64,000 nt of DNA from Unio delphinus (GCA_029339505.1 JAQISU010000036.1:2485001-2549000), one strand, 5' to 3'; counted from the first letter of the stretch, positions 36,330-45,210 are shown. Notes: generated by a model from the sequence alone, not told the origin. Numbers and translations are program-made.

Positions 36330-36425
36330 ACAACATTTTTATTCAAATAACAAACATTATTTCAAAGAACAAACATTATTTCAAAGAACAAACATTATTT
36401 CAAAGAACAAACATTTTTTTCTTCC
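36330..36425 (-). terminator. Poly(A) signal and 19-bp repeats after the protease gene
   Basis: AATAAA on the minus strand at 36,338-36,343, about 100 nt after the protease stop. Between them lie four copies of a 19-bp unit (aacaaacattatttcaaag). This is an ordinary polyadenylation arrangement, in contrast to the stem-loop genes to the left. Confidence 0.6.
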
Positions 36426-36439
36426 ATAACACCAATACA

Positions 36440-36997
36440 TTATCTTTGACATGGTTGACAACGTTGTGAATTAAATTGAGATTTCCACTGTTGGAAATCA
36501 TTGGGCGATTGATGTACACTACGTTTCCTAGCTAAAGACAACAGATAACCATAATGGTCACAAAACCATCGATCTACTTTGTCATCGTTTCGAGACGAAT
36601 GACGATTAAAATAAGTCACTAAATGTTCTAAAGAATATCCAAGACTGCGATGATGCAGATAATAGATACAATATTGTCCACACACCATAGAATCTGTGCT
36701 TTGTAATTTCACATTATTGAATCGTGTCGTCTGAGCATTTCTTCTCATAAAGTCAATGATATCATCTTCGAAAGGAGGCAATCCATACGAATCAAAATAC
36801 TCCGCACAACCCTCTTGAGGAAAGTAGACAGCTACCCAGTGAGTTCCTGGAAGATGACTGTCATCTGTGTTGATGACATAAGCTTGATTCTCTTGAGGTT
36901 TGCGATGAGGTAGTTCATCTTTAGCACACACGACAGGATTCCAAGAAGCAGTGTGCGAATTACGGTTCAAAAGATAATAAAGTTCCCAGGTATCCAT
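36440..36997 (-). CDS. PRO: Adenain-like cysteine protease (PRO)
   Basis: 185 residues, starting at ATG 36,997. It is a C48/C5-type viral maturation protease as found in Polintons and adenoviruses, expected to cleave capsid precursor proteins in the virion. The catalytic set is visible: His53 in GTHW, Asp69 in EYFDSYG, Gln99 and Cys106 in VCGQYC, with the Gln-Cys spacing of adenain. The upstream AYVINTDDSHLPGTHWVAVY block is the family signature. The tail after about residue 160 is unconserved. It lies directly downstream (38 bp) of the gene at 37,035-37,532 and has its own AATAAA signal. Confidence 0.92.
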   Translation of the reverse strand: MDTWELYYLLNRNSHTASWNPVVCAKDELPHRKPQENQAYVINTDDSHLPGTHWVAVYFPQEGCAEYFDSYGLPPFEDDIIDFMRRNAQTTRFNNVKLQSTDSMVCGQYCIYYLHHRSLGYSLEHLVTYFNRHSSRNDDKVDRWFCDHYGYLLSLARKRSVHQSPNDFQQWKSQFNSQRCQPCQR

Positions 36998-37034
36998 TTT
37001 TTGTTGTGTAGCCTTGTGTTTTTCTCTCCTTTCT

Positions 37035-37532
37035 TCACAGGTGATGATAAGTCATCAATTCAATCCAGACTTTTTGTTTGAAACGGTCTGACAAGTAACT
37101 GATGGTTTGCTTCGTCTCTTTACTTTTGGCCAAGAGAGCTTCGATGCGATCGATTTCTCGAGCAAACAATGGAGGAGAGGAATGATCACGTAAGCCTTTA
37201 TACCACTGAAGTAACACGTCTTCTTCGGAGATGAGACTCCAAGCTTCGTTCAGATAATTGTCCAATTTTTCTTCTTGACTCATCATCATACATTTATCGT
37301 GTTGAATTTGACTGGGATGATCGATTTGACATCCATAACAATCTTTTTTAATCAGGTCCCTCATTGTATCTTCCAAGTGTTGTGCAAAACAAGACACTAA
37401 CTGTTGTTCCTGTTCTGGCCATCTTGATTGCATGATCACTACTTCTTCTTTTTGGTCTTGGGGTTCTGCTTTTTCTGTAACCTCCCATTCCATGGATTCT
37501 CCACTATTCAAAGAAGGACAAGGGTCTTCCAT
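37035..37532 (-). CDS. Conserved Polinton protein with DCxGC...HPSQ...C motif
   Basis: 165 residues, ATG 37,532. It contains the motif IKKDCYGCQIDHPSQIQH followed by DKC, with Cys65, Cys68, His72, His78 and Cys81 as potential zinc ligands. I recognise this block as recurring in Polinton/adintovirus genomes, where its function is unknown. The N-terminal 40 residues are acidic. It sits between capsid protein and protease genes, separated from the capsid gene by 5 bp, so it is probably expressed late with virion proteins; that role is an inference. Confidence 0.8.
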   Translation of the reverse strand: MEDPCPSLNSGESMEWEVTEKAEPQDQKEEVVIMQSRWPEQEQQLVSCFAQHLEDTMRDLIKKDCYGCQIDHPSQIQHDKCMMMSQEEKLDNYLNEAWSLISEEDVLLQWYKGLRDHSSPPLFAREIDRIEALLAKSKETKQTISYLSDRFKQKVWIELMTYHHL

Positions 37533-37537
37533 AATGT

Positions 37538-38872
37538 CTAATAGTCTAGAATGACTTCTCTCAAACTGTTAATTTCTATGGTATTATCGAATTCAGCATA
37601 CAGAATGATATTCACCGTTTCGGTAAGAGGTGCTGCAAACTGAAGTTCCACACGGAGTTGCCCTGATTTTATAGGATGGAAATGTCCCTCGTCGCTGCCT
37701 TGGTCTGGAGTGAAATCAAAAGCCCACAACGTGTAACCTCTTGCATAGTCGTCGTAGGAAATACCGTGACTGGTGTTGGTTCCTAACTGTCCTGTGGCTT
37801 CGTACAGCGACAAGTACGACCTCAAGTAATTTTTCTGTTCACCAAAGTCGGGTTCGAAGGGTCTGGTACACAAAGTTTTGCCATCGCGACTGACTTCAAT
37901 TTTGGATACTCTGCAGTGCTTAAACTGGAAAGGATTTTCATCGTGGGCACCATTGAGGGCTGCATTGCTGACGATACCAATGAATAAACGTTTGGGTAAC
38001 TGTCCTTGGAACAGATGATCTTCAATCTTAGATCGGAGTCCAGCGGCAATGGTGAAAGTATTGACTTCCACGCGTCGTATCGGATACTTGGCTGTCGTTC
38101 TGCTCAAAGTGTGACTGATATCATTCCCCACTTTAGGTAACACTTCCACACGACGCACGTATAACCTGGCCTCCTGGATAATGGTTTTGTATTCGTTGGT
38201 ATGAGCCATCAAATGGAAAGCAGCACTACTACGATTCAGTCTCAAGCGGATATCTACTCCGTTCAGCAAATACTTTTCTTGAAACCACATGTCCAAATGT
38301 AAACGATCGAACAGTTCTAAACTACGGCCTTGCAGAATTTTCTTTCGACGGTCGTTAAAACCTACATTGTGAGGATTGGCAGGATTGTCACCCACAGCGG
38401 CTGCGGGCAAGTCTGTTTCGTTAAACTTATCTGCTGTGTCAGGTTTCCATACCACGCAAGCATCTAGATGAGTGTTTTTGGCTTCTTTTCCGTACGTTAA
38501 GAGATTTTCGAGGTACGCTCGGTAAGGGTAAGTATCCATGCTACTGCTGATCAGTTTGTTATTCATGTACAAATCCACATCGCTGAACAAGGAATGCATG
38601 AAATTGTTGACAGGAGCTACTCTATCATTGGCTCCTGGATTGGTGTTGTCTGTTTTGGTTACTTTCACTTTCAAATACAAGTAACTGTTGTTGAGATCGA
38701 TGTAATCTTCGGGTTGTCCTTTGATTTCAAACTCGATGGGAGCTGAATCCGTCAAAGAGGAGACGGGATGAAATTCGACCCATTGAGCTTCTTGCATAGT
38801 CATCATCGTGGGTGGCATGGCAAAGAGATCCAGTTCCGACTTGGAACAGGCACAAGATTCTTGGTGCATCAT
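37538..38872 (-). CDS. MCP: Major capsid protein, double jelly-roll (MCP)
   Basis: 444 residues. The proper start is ATG 38,872 (or the adjacent ATG 38,869); the frame is open 13 codons further but only from a non-ATG codon. The N-terminus shows the Polinton capsid signature: IEFEIKGQPEDYIDLNNSYL, then NNFMHSLFSDVDLYMNNKLI and TYPYRAYLENLLTYG. The C-terminus keeps the second barrel pattern (YTLWAFDFTPDQGS, LRVELQFAAPL, LYAEFDN). It should form pseudo-hexameric trimers of an icosahedral shell. The frame is intact, which argues that the element could recently have made particles. A TATTAAAAG element lies about 30 bp upstream. Confidence 0.92.
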   Translation of the reverse strand: MMHQESCACSKSELDLFAMPPTMMTMQEAQWVEFHPVSSLTDSAPIEFEIKGQPEDYIDLNNSYLYLKVKVTKTDNTNPGANDRVAPVNNFMHSLFSDVDLYMNNKLISSSMDTYPYRAYLENLLTYGKEAKNTHLDACVVWKPDTADKFNETDLPAAAVGDNPANPHNVGFNDRRKKILQGRSLELFDRLHLDMWFQEKYLLNGVDIRLRLNRSSAAFHLMAHTNEYKTIIQEARLYVRRVEVLPKVGNDISHTLSRTTAKYPIRRVEVNTFTIAAGLRSKIEDHLFQGQLPKRLFIGIVSNAALNGAHDENPFQFKHCRVSKIEVSRDGKTLCTRPFEPDFGEQKNYLRSYLSLYEATGQLGTNTSHGISYDDYARGYTLWAFDFTPDQGSDEGHFHPIKSGQLRVELQFAAPLTETVNIILYAEFDNTIEINSLREVILDY

Positions 38873-38900
38873 TTTTTCTTTAGGTTTTTTTTCTTCACTT

Positions 38901-39341
38901 TTAATAATCAAAAATGTCTAAGTCTCGAGCGGTTCTTTTTTTCTTTGTCTTTCGAACTTTAGAGGTACGGAGACTTTTGAAAGGGTGTCTTCGTCGACGC
39001 TTTCTACCTTGTCCTTGCTGTGTCGTCAGGGAAGCAGGAATGTCAGACTCGGTACCGTTCAGAGCATTTATAGGACTTTCTCGTCGACCCAAAATTTCTT
39101 TACCCGTTTGAAGCAAGGCATTTTTGCCTGCTCTCAAAAAAGCTTCTTTAGGGTTTTGTTTGTCAATGAGAACATTGTAAAGAAAATCTTTGCCGTGAGT
39201 CAATGCGGCATCTTTTAAGGTGTGCAATCCTCGTGTCACCATTGGTTTTAAAACAGGGACCACGGAACGAAAGGCTGATTTAAACATATCTCCTAAACCA
39301 TGTCCTCGTTGTCGAGTGACTCCTTGGTACACAGGATACAT
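38901..39341 (-). CDS. Small basic virion-like protein (pVI/PX type)
   Basis: 146 residues from ATG 39,341. The N-terminus, YQGVTRQRGHGLGDMFKSAF, has the short Gly-rich amphipathic pattern seen in the Polinton and adenovirus minor virion proteins placed next to the major capsid gene. The C-terminal third is very basic (GRKRRRRHPFKSLRTSKVRK, KKKRTARDLDIFDY). Position between MCP and penton genes supports a virion role (minor capsid cement or membrane-lytic protein). The assignment rests on layout and composition, not on a full-length match. Confidence 0.65.
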   Translation of the reverse strand: MYPVYQGVTRQRGHGLGDMFKSAFRSVVPVLKPMVTRGLHTLKDAALTHGKDFLYNVLIDKQNPKEAFLRAGKNALLQTGKEILGRRESPINALNGTESDIPASLTTQQGQGRKRRRRHPFKSLRTSKVRKTKKKRTARDLDIFDY

Positions 39342-39348
39342 CACTTTT

Positions 39349-40278
39349 TCAGTTGTTGGAGAATCGTTTTTGAAAATGGAGTTTCACTGTGACTTTCCCT
39401 TTGGTAAATGGAATATTTTGACCTAGTTCTCCTTTTATAGTAATGTTGACACTGTCGAAATACGACTTACTGACGGGTAAATAATGAGGATGCACAAATT
39501 CGCGGTGAACGTGATAGGTATTTCCACCTTCCTCGTCAGCGGTAGTAGTATCTACTTTGAAAGGAATGACACGTAGTAACGGTACAGAGGTGTGTCCTAC
39601 CACGTTGTACTCCACTACATCGGAGTACACAAACATCAAATTGAGTCCTTGGTTCATTTCTACAGGGGATCGAAAATATTTGGTAAAATCCAAGTTACTG
39701 GATATTCCTGGTATTTCTTTTTTGTTCGGGAGCATCTTGAGGTCTCCACCTAAGATATCAAACAATTCAGGACAAAAGGTAATGGCTATTATTTTCTTCT
39801 CTGAAAATTTGATCATGAAGCGGCGAGCCACTTTAATGTACTCAAAGGTAACACTTTCTTTGATTTTGTCCAGGGGTTTACCAAACACAACATTGAACCT
39901 GCTTGCAATCGTAGTCACTAAATGTTGACCGCTAAAATAGTAGCCTGCAGGAATGGTCAACACATGAGTGGACAGTTGTTTAGTTGTGGGTCCATCTGAT
40001 TTCTTGTTGTCAATGCCAGTGATGCCTCGTTCATCTAAGGCTAGTTGCAATGGCTTGTCGTACACTTCAACTGAGAAAAAGTTTTGATTTTCGACGATGT
40101 TTTTGATTTGTGTCGGGTGTATTATTTCCACTAAAGCTGCTTCCCAATGATCATCTTGATCCAAATGCATGGCTTGAGGTAATTTAGACGTGTAACAACA
40201 CAATGTGTTGTTAGGAAGCACCTCCATGGAACTGTCACTGGGTAACGTTAAGTAAAATTGGTTAATAGTGTTGTTCAT
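39349..40278 (-). CDS. Minor capsid protein, penton type (PY)
   Basis: 309 residues from ATG 40,278, which directly follows the stop of the membrane protein gene at 40,275. The N-terminus (INQFYLTLPSDSSMEVLPNN, LPQAMHLDQDDHWEAALVEI) is the hallmark of Polinton penton proteins with a single jelly roll. The C-terminus ends with the typical VKLHF plus basic residue pattern. It would occupy the fivefold vertices. It stands in the usual neighbourhood of MCP and the small basic virion-like protein. Confidence 0.88.
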   Translation of the reverse strand: MNNTINQFYLTLPSDSSMEVLPNNTLCCYTSKLPQAMHLDQDDHWEAALVEIIHPTQIKNIVENQNFFSVEVYDKPLQLALDERGITGIDNKKSDGPTTKQLSTHVLTIPAGYYFSGQHLVTTIASRFNVVFGKPLDKIKESVTFEYIKVARRFMIKFSEKKIIAITFCPELFDILGGDLKMLPNKKEIPGISSNLDFTKYFRSPVEMNQGLNLMFVYSDVVEYNVVGHTSVPLLRVIPFKVDTTTADEEGGNTYHVHREFVHPHYLPVSKSYFDSVNITIKGELGQNIPFTKGKVTVKLHFQKRFSNN

Positions 40279-40694
40279 ATTTCCAATGTTCTTCTGTCCG
40301 AGGAGTCACTCGAGGTTAAAGGAGTGTCTAAAAGAGGATTGTGATTGGAAGGGTGACTGTCAGGAGAAGGACTAACGTTGGCCGCCAGACTCCCAATATT
40401 GTTACTGTTGTTCCCGTTGTAAGAGTATTTCAGGGAAGGATTGGGAAGAAGATACCCGATGCAACTGCTGAGTAAAATGGTCCACAATTGTTTGTCTCCT
40501 TGTTGCAAACTCAAATTAGCAATGGCTGCACCAATGACACAATATACCACAAAGATTTGACAGAAAAAAACGATTTGCGTTTTAGGGACACGTTCTCCAC
40601 ACCACACCCACAAGGGTTGCTTTTGTAAATCTTGCAGAGATGACGTGGGTGAAGGAGTAGTCACTGTGGTTGCTGAAGCTGTATTGAAGGGCAT
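40275..40694 (-). CDS. Two-helix membrane protein (139 aa)
   Basis: Start at ATG 40,694, three codons after the GTG that opens the frame. Residues about 42-65 (IVFFCQIFVVYCVIGAAI) and 75-90 (LWTILLSSCIGYLLPNP) form two hydrophobic segments. The LW..LLSS..GYLLPNP signature recurs in small membrane proteins of Polintons and adintoviruses, whose function is unknown. The C-terminal 50 residues are Ser/Asn/Pro-rich. It overlaps nothing but abuts the penton gene downstream and the integrase gene upstream (5 bp apart). Confidence 0.75.
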   Translation of the reverse strand: MPFNTASATTVTTPSPTSSLQDLQKQPLWVWCGERVPKTQIVFFCQIFVVYCVIGAAIANLSLQQGDKQLWTILLSSCIGYLLPNPSLKYSYNGNNSNNIGSLAANVSPSPDSHPSNHNPLLDTPLTSSDSSDRRTLEI

Positions 40695-40699
40695 GATGG

Positions 40700-41812
40700 T
40701 CACTTCTTTTTATAGTCGATGACTTGCGAAGCGTCAATCCAAGAATCAAAACTAGGAGGATATCCTTTCCAACGTACTTTGACTTCTTTGACACGACGTT
40801 TTCCTACTTTACGGGTTCTTCGTTCGAGAATGCTTTCAATGTCGTACACGTCGTCTTCTTTTTTGGTAACACGTTGTAACTCAGGCAAGTAAAATGTTCC
40901 TTTTAATACTTCTCCGTTCATGTCTTCCAATTTATAGACGGTAGGATGACGATTGCGCACTCGTCCAGTAACACGAAACAATTCGGTGGTCCAGTTGGGT
41001 AAGTAACCTTTGTCGAAAGTGCGTTTGGTTTTGCCAATGCGTACCCAATCTCCCGGGGTTAACACTTCTCTACCTTTCTTGGGGACAGCCCTCGTCCGGG
41101 ACGTACCAAACAGACGCTCAAAAACAGTCACTTCGTTGTCAGGTGTCACCTCTTGTGGGGCACGTCCAATGCTTCTATGGTAAGATTGATTGTAGGCTTG
41201 GACTAAGTGTGGTAAGACGTCGATGTACTTGAGAGTGTGTTGATGCGTAAAATATTTCCACATGCGTTCTTTCAAGGTACGTTGAAAACGTTCCACGATA
41301 CTGGCTTTGGTTTCAGGATTTTCGGTGGTGAAAAAATGAATGTCACGTTTTTTTAATTCTCGTTGGAAAGCTTGGTTCAGAAATTCGGTGCCTTTGTCGG
41401 TTTGCCATCGAAGAGGGTGACGACCACTTTGTTTCAACACCAGTTGCAAAGCTCGTACTAACTCTCCGCTCGATTTGGATGTCAATGGTACGACCCAGGC
41501 AAATTTAGAAAAGACGTCGATGACACAAAACAAATATTTGTAGCCACGATTGTAGGTGGCTAAATGAGAGACATCAGCTAAATCGGCTTGCCATTGATGA
41601 TCGATGCCTTCCACTTGAGTGCGACTTCTGTGAAATTTTCGTCGAATGGGTTTGTGTAAAGTGTACGTCGCTTGTTCTTGTAACCATCGTTGTACTGCTG
41701 GTAAACGGAGCTTTTTCAGGCGAGTTTTGGCAGCACGATACAATTTCTGAATGCCTCCGTAACCTGCAGGGTGAGCTGGATCGTAGTAAATGCTGGCTAA
41801 GACCTTCTCCAT
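40700..41812 (-). CDS. INT: Retroviral-like integrase with chromodomain (INT)
   Basis: 370 residues from ATG 41,812. An rve core lies at about residues 70-240 with Asp77 (HQWQADLADV), Asp139 (WQTDKGTEF) and Glu174 (ASIVERFQRTLKE), the D,D,E triad of cut-and-paste and retroviral integrases. A small SH3-like region follows (LTPGDWVRIGKTKRTFDKGY). The last 49 residues form a chromodomain (VYDIESILERRTRK, VRWKGYPPSFDSWIDASQV) that may target methylated histone tails. It performs element integration, producing the 6-bp target duplication. All catalytic residues are present. The N-terminal zinc-finger region is short. Confidence 0.95.
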   Translation of the reverse strand: MEKVLASIYYDPAHPAGYGGIQKLYRAAKTRLKKLRLPAVQRWLQEQATYTLHKPIRRKFHRSRTQVEGIDHQWQADLADVSHLATYNRGYKYLFCVIDVFSKFAWVVPLTSKSSGELVRALQLVLKQSGRHPLRWQTDKGTEFLNQAFQRELKKRDIHFFTTENPETKASIVERFQRTLKERMWKYFTHQHTLKYIDVLPHLVQAYNQSYHRSIGRAPQEVTPDNEVTVFERLFGTSRTRAVPKKGREVLTPGDWVRIGKTKRTFDKGYLPNWTTELFRVTGRVRNRHPTVYKLEDMNGEVLKGTFYLPELQRVTKKEDDVYDIESILERRTRKVGKRRVKEVKVRWKGYPPSFDSWIDASQVIDYKKK

Positions 41813-41820
41813 GGTTTTTG

Positions 41821-42510
41821 TTAATAAGGGACCCACTCTTCGAGGATATTGCTTTGGGTGGGACGAAATGCGGGTTGTTTGGAAACGGTTTTACGTGTCC
41901 GATGTGCCACAGGAGTTGACGTCGAGGGTAATGGTGGTGGCGGAGGTAATGGGATAGCTTCTTTGGCCTTCTTTTCTTTTCTCACTTCTGGTTTCCTTTC
42001 TTTCTTTTTCACATCTGTCGAAGAAGGAGTAGCCATCATCTTTTTAACCCAAGTTTTGAGTTCTTCTCGTGGGGGAGTGGGGGAAGGGGTTAACAAGGAA
42101 GTGGCAATCTTACTCGGAATGGGAGTAGCAGTAGGTGTTTGAAAGAGATCATGGGGTTCTTCTTCCTTGGGTAATGGTGGGGTAACGTCTGTTTTAACTG
42201 CTGTAGAGGGTGAGGGTGAGGGTGCCGGGTTATTCATTAGAGCCTTAAAATCGGACAAAGTGGGTTGAGCTGTTTGTTCCACAGCTTTCTGATGAAAGAG
42301 TTGTAGCCGTTTCAAGAGTTGACCGTACTTTTGTGATTTTTCGGTTTCGGATAAATCGTGGCGATGGATCAAGGACTGCAATTCGTGTTGTAATTGCGAC
42401 ATCTCAGCCAAATTGGGATTGGGTGGTAAATGGGGGGATCGTTGTTCTTGCCAATGATGGTATTCCATCCATCGTTTGTAAGGAACCAAAGTTAGTTTTC
42501 GTCCTTCCAT
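41821..42510 (-). CDS. Pro-rich Polinton protein with helical N-terminus (229 aa)
   Basis: ATG 42,510. The N-terminal 100 residues start LTLVPYKRWMEYHHWQEQ and continue with a helical block, LQHELQSLIHRHDLSETEKS, QKYGQLLKRLQLFHQK. This LVP-start plus helical pattern recurs upstream of integrase genes in Polintons; its function is unknown. Residues about 100-215 are Pro/Ser/Thr/Lys-rich and disordered; the C-terminus (NILEEWVPY) is aromatic and may be a docking tail. The gene ends 8 bp before the integrase start. A TATA-like GATAAAAGGA lies about 50 bp upstream of the start. Confidence 0.7.
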   Translation of the reverse strand: MEGRKLTLVPYKRWMEYHHWQEQRSPHLPPNPNLAEMSQLQHELQSLIHRHDLSETEKSQKYGQLLKRLQLFHQKAVEQTAQPTLSDFKALMNNPAPSPSPSTAVKTDVTPPLPKEEEPHDLFQTPTATPIPSKIATSLLTPSPTPPREELKTWVKKMMATPSSTDVKKKERKPEVRKEKKAKEAIPLPPPPPLPSTSTPVAHRTRKTVSKQPAFRPTQSNILEEWVPY

Positions 42511-42558
42511 GGGCTTTCAAAGGTTATGTCTGAGATTGTGGTGCTCCATAGTGTCCTT

Positions 42559-42990
42559 TTATCTTCTACCCATCCCTTGGTTAAACCCTTGGGATATCCC
42601 TTGGGTCACCCCTTGTAGCAAACCTGGTATTATGCCTGTCAACAAAGGAGCAAGAAAGGGTAAAAATCCTCCGCGTTGCACCAACATCTTTTTCTTTTGA
42701 CGGACGGATATTTTCTTTTGAACCATTTGACGAAGAACGTGTCGATGTTTGGCGAAGCATTTTTTCTTGTGTGGAGACAAAGGTATCGTGCCTTTCAAAA
42801 CATTCAAACAACATTCACACACGGTATCGATGACATCTTTGGAGGCTGTTTTAATGATTTGTTTTCGCATGGGCGGAGAGGCTTTGGACAGGACGGACAA
42901 CACGTCTCCGTGTTTGGCTAAACGAGGAGGTAGTCCTTTCCTTTTCTTTCCTTTGTGGGGTGAATAAGAATGTTTTTTGCGAGGCGACAT
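42559..42990 (-). CDS. Basic core-like protein with K-K-x-L-x-GGF motif (143 aa)
   Basis: Start ATG 42,990 (MSPRKKHSYSPHKGKKRK); the longer open frame begins at GTG and crosses a TATA-like element. The protein has a Lys-rich N-terminus. Its middle contains SVRQKKKMLVQRGGFLPFLA, a pattern seen in small Polinton virion proteins. A hydrophobic Gly/Gln stretch follows (LLTGIIPGLLQGVTQGIS). It may bind DNA or membranes in the particle. The neighbour at 43,424-44,323 has a similar block, so they may be paralogues. Confidence 0.65.
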   Translation of the reverse strand: MSPRKKHSYSPHKGKKRKGLPPRLAKHGDVLSVLSKASPPMRKQIIKTASKDVIDTVCECCLNVLKGTIPLSPHKKKCFAKHRHVLRQMVQKKISVRQKKKMLVQRGGFLPFLAPLLTGIIPGLLQGVTQGISQGFNQGMGRR

Positions 42991-43061
42991 CTTTGCTTGT
43001 TCGTTCCAGAAATACACTGATGTCAAAGACTTGGTACACACCCTCTTTTATCTTCTTTTTT

Positions 43062-43358
43062 CTATTGGCTTCTCCAAAAGGTAACGGCATGCTTCGCTAA
43101 ATCCTCAAAAGCAGGGCTAAAGATACCAGTTCGGTTATTAGCTGCTTTGTCTAGTTTCTGCATACCTTTAATAAGACCAATAAATATGCCTCCCCTTTGA
43201 TGACTTCTCTTTTTCTTTGGATGACTGTGTCTTTTTACGGGAGGACGTCGTTGTTTGGTTTTTGAGCGTTTGGTAGGATGACGAGATTGTCTTTTTCCTT
43301 TTCCTTTTTGGACGGTAGAACGTCGAGGGTGATGGTGTGCACGTTTTTGAGGAGGCAT
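43062..43358 (-). CDS. Arg/Lys/His-rich core-like protein (98 aa)
   Basis: ATG 43,358. The first 55 residues are extremely basic (KRAHHHPRRSTVQKGKGKRQ and further KR clusters), followed by RGGIFIGLIKGMQKLDKAAN. The layout resembles small DNA-condensing core proteins of adenovirus-like particles. A TATA box (TATAAAAAT, minus strand, about 43,420) lies about 60 bp upstream. The function is inferred from composition only. Confidence 0.65.
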   Translation of the reverse strand: MPPQKRAHHHPRRSTVQKGKGKRQSRHPTKRSKTKQRRPPVKRHSHPKKKRSHQRGGIFIGLIKGMQKLDKAANNRTGIFSPAFEDLAKHAVTFWRSQ

Positions 43359-43423
43359 CCTTGAGTGTTCATCAGTGGTACAGAAAAAATACTGATTGAC
43401 GTCGTGGTTTTCAAGTCATATTT

Positions 43424-44323
43424 TTATACTGGAATGCGTCGCCACTGATTATCTTTGCGTCGTATCAACTTCATGGCAGGTAACACACGTCGTGAAGGAG
43501 TTCGCAATGGACTCAATCGGGACAGTTCTTGTTTGGACAAATCTAGTAAACTCTTTAACATGCCAGATCTTTCTTGGACTTTGACTTTGGGGGCAGGTAC
43601 TTTATGAGCAGCTGCTACTGACGCTAATGTGGACGAGGGTGTCTCCGGTGGAGGAGACGTTTTGGGAGACGCAGATTTCCAATGTTTCATCAAATTAGGA
43701 AAAACGGGTGTCAAATTGGGTTTGGCTGGCATCACCCGCAACGGAGAAGTGTCAGCCCCTGAGGCTACTGGCAACGTAGTCCCTGCCAAACGTCCTTGTA
43801 GATCTTTTCTTACAGGTCGTGGTTGACGAAGGTAAGGTTGTGTCCTGGCCGAAGTGCCTCTTTTGCGGGTGACCGCTTTTTTCTGTGGACTTTTCTTTTT
43901 CTGTGCTTTGGTCTTGGTACCCTTGTTCTTTTTCTTAGGGGTTTGTTTGGCTTTTTTTGTTTTCTTCTTGGGGTGAACTTTGGGAGTATTGGGATCCCAT
44001 TTTAAAAGGGAACGAATGATGACACCTCCTAGAGAACCACTACCTCCAGGTTTCAATATGATTTGCTTTTTGGTGTGAGTGTCAATGCGAGGATTGGCCA
44101 GTTGCGTCAAGGCTACTTTGTTTCTGTCAAAAAAGCGTTTGGTTTGATGTGGAATGTGAATGATGCCTTGCAGTATTTGACGTGCTGTCACCGTAAACCA
44201 TCGTAAGACTTCTTTGAGACTGGCTTCTAAGACGTGAGCACGTCTTTGTGGATTTTTTTCGCGACTGATGCCGTACAAGGCACGAATCAATTTGATCGGA
44301 AGATGAGACTGAAGGGACGTCAT
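43424..44323 (-). CDS. Lys/Pro-rich putative virion core protein (299 aa)
   Basis: Start ATG 44,323 (MTSLQSHLPIKLIRALYGIS); the upstream TTG opening the frame is rejected. Residues about 40-115 are structured (EVLRWFTVTARQILQGIIHI, RIDTHTKKQIILKPGGSGSL), with the K-K-x-x-L-x-x-GG block shared with the gene at 42,559. Residues 115-165 are a Lys-rich tract (KKKTKKAKQTPKKKNKG). The rest is Ser/Pro/Arg-rich. It probably packs DNA in the particle. A TATA box (TATAAAAAC) is found about 40 bp upstream. Confidence 0.65.
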   Translation of the reverse strand: MTSLQSHLPIKLIRALYGISREKNPQRRAHVLEASLKEVLRWFTVTARQILQGIIHIPHQTKRFFDRNKVALTQLANPRIDTHTKKQIILKPGGSGSLGGVIIRSLLKWDPNTPKVHPKKKTKKAKQTPKKKNKGTKTKAQKKKSPQKKAVTRKRGTSARTQPYLRQPRPVRKDLQGRLAGTTLPVASGADTSPLRVMPAKPNLTPVFPNLMKHWKSASPKTSPPPETPSSTLASVAAAHKVPAPKVKVQERSGMLKSLLDLSKQELSRLSPLRTPSRRVLPAMKLIRRKDNQWRRIPV

Positions 44324-44392
44324 GTTGACGATGTATGAGACCAGGTCAAAGTAACCCAAGGTTTTTATAGATTTTTTTAGTGCTTCATAGTG

Positions 44393-45124
44393 TTATGTCA
44401 ACGAGGAGGACGTGTACACGACAGGTCCTCCGTCTTGACACCAGTCGTGAAACAAATCGGTACGAAATCGCAAATAATCAGGGGTAGTGGGTTTTAAATC
44501 CACGAGTAAATAGGCGTGTGGCATTTGAGTGGCATCATGGTACGCATGAGTTAGCCAAGGTGTTCCTAACTGTTTGGCTAAAACTTGCACTTGTGATTTA
44601 TCTCGAGGACTTTTAAACAAGACCACGTAATGAGCATTGAGACTAATGGTACGATGGGCTTTACTTTGTTGAAATAAATTTTGTGTAATGTAAATGACAC
44701 TGGCATTACGATGATGCCCTTTACGTGTAAACCACAGTTTAATTTCTTCTTCGTCTTCTCCTAACATGTCGTCAAAAATAACCCAATGAGTTTGACTAGG
44801 GTCAGACACGATCCCCTCGTCTTCTTTAGGAATGCCTGCTACAAACACAATGGAATCACCTTGACTTTCTTGCAAGAGGCTGTATGCCGATTGCCACTCT
44901 TTGTAACACCACACGATGCGTTGAGGTGGACGATCGATCAAATGATGTTTATGTTCGATCAAACGTTTGACAAATTCGGTTTTGCCTGAACCGCTCGGTC
45001 CAGCAATTAACATGTTAAAAGGATGACGAAGATACAAGGCTTTCCAACTAGCCTGATCTAAGTGTTCGTCAATGACTTTGAATGTGGAGGAGGAAGGAGT
45101 AGTAGAAAGAGTAGAGTGAGCCAT
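44393..45124 (-). CDS. ATP: FtsK/HerA-type genome packaging ATPase (ATP)
   Basis: 243 residues from ATG 45,124 (the frame is open 14 codons further but only from TTG). Walker A GPSGSGKT is at residues 42-49, Walker B with paired aspartates (HWVIFDDM) at about 113-120, and the sensor YITQN at about 140. This is the A32-like packaging ATPase common to Polintons, virophages and large DNA viruses. It would pump the element DNA into the capsid. A TATA box (AAGTATAAAAAC) lies about 50 bp upstream. Confidence 0.93.
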   Translation of the reverse strand: MAHSTLSTTPSSSTFKVIDEHLDQASWKALYLRHPFNMLIAGPSGSGKTEFVKRLIEHKHHLIDRPPQRIVWCYKEWQSAYSLLQESQGDSIVFVAGIPKEDEGIVSDPSQTHWVIFDDMLGEDEEEIKLWFTRKGHHRNASVIYITQNLFQQSKAHRTISLNAHYVVLFKSPRDKSQVQVLAKQLGTPWLTHAYHDATQMPHAYLLVDLKPTTPDYLRFRTDLFHDWCQDGGPVVYTSSSLT

Positions 45125-45195
45125 AGTCGTGTAGTGGTATGACAGTATTGACACAAAAACAGACAAGACAAGAGGTTTTTATACTTTTTTCAAGA

Positions 45196-45210
45196 CACGT
45201 TTATTTGAAT
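45196..45210 (-). terminator. Poly(A) signal after the small-gene cluster
   Basis: AATAAA on the minus strand at 45,200-45,205, 12 nt after the stop of the gene at 45,217. No histone-type stem-loop is present. Confidence 0.55.

Noticed and set aside
40704..40716. TATA box for the two-helix membrane gene
   Set aside because: It lies only about 10 bp before the ATG and encodes the end of the integrase (DYKKK), so it is probably coding coincidence.
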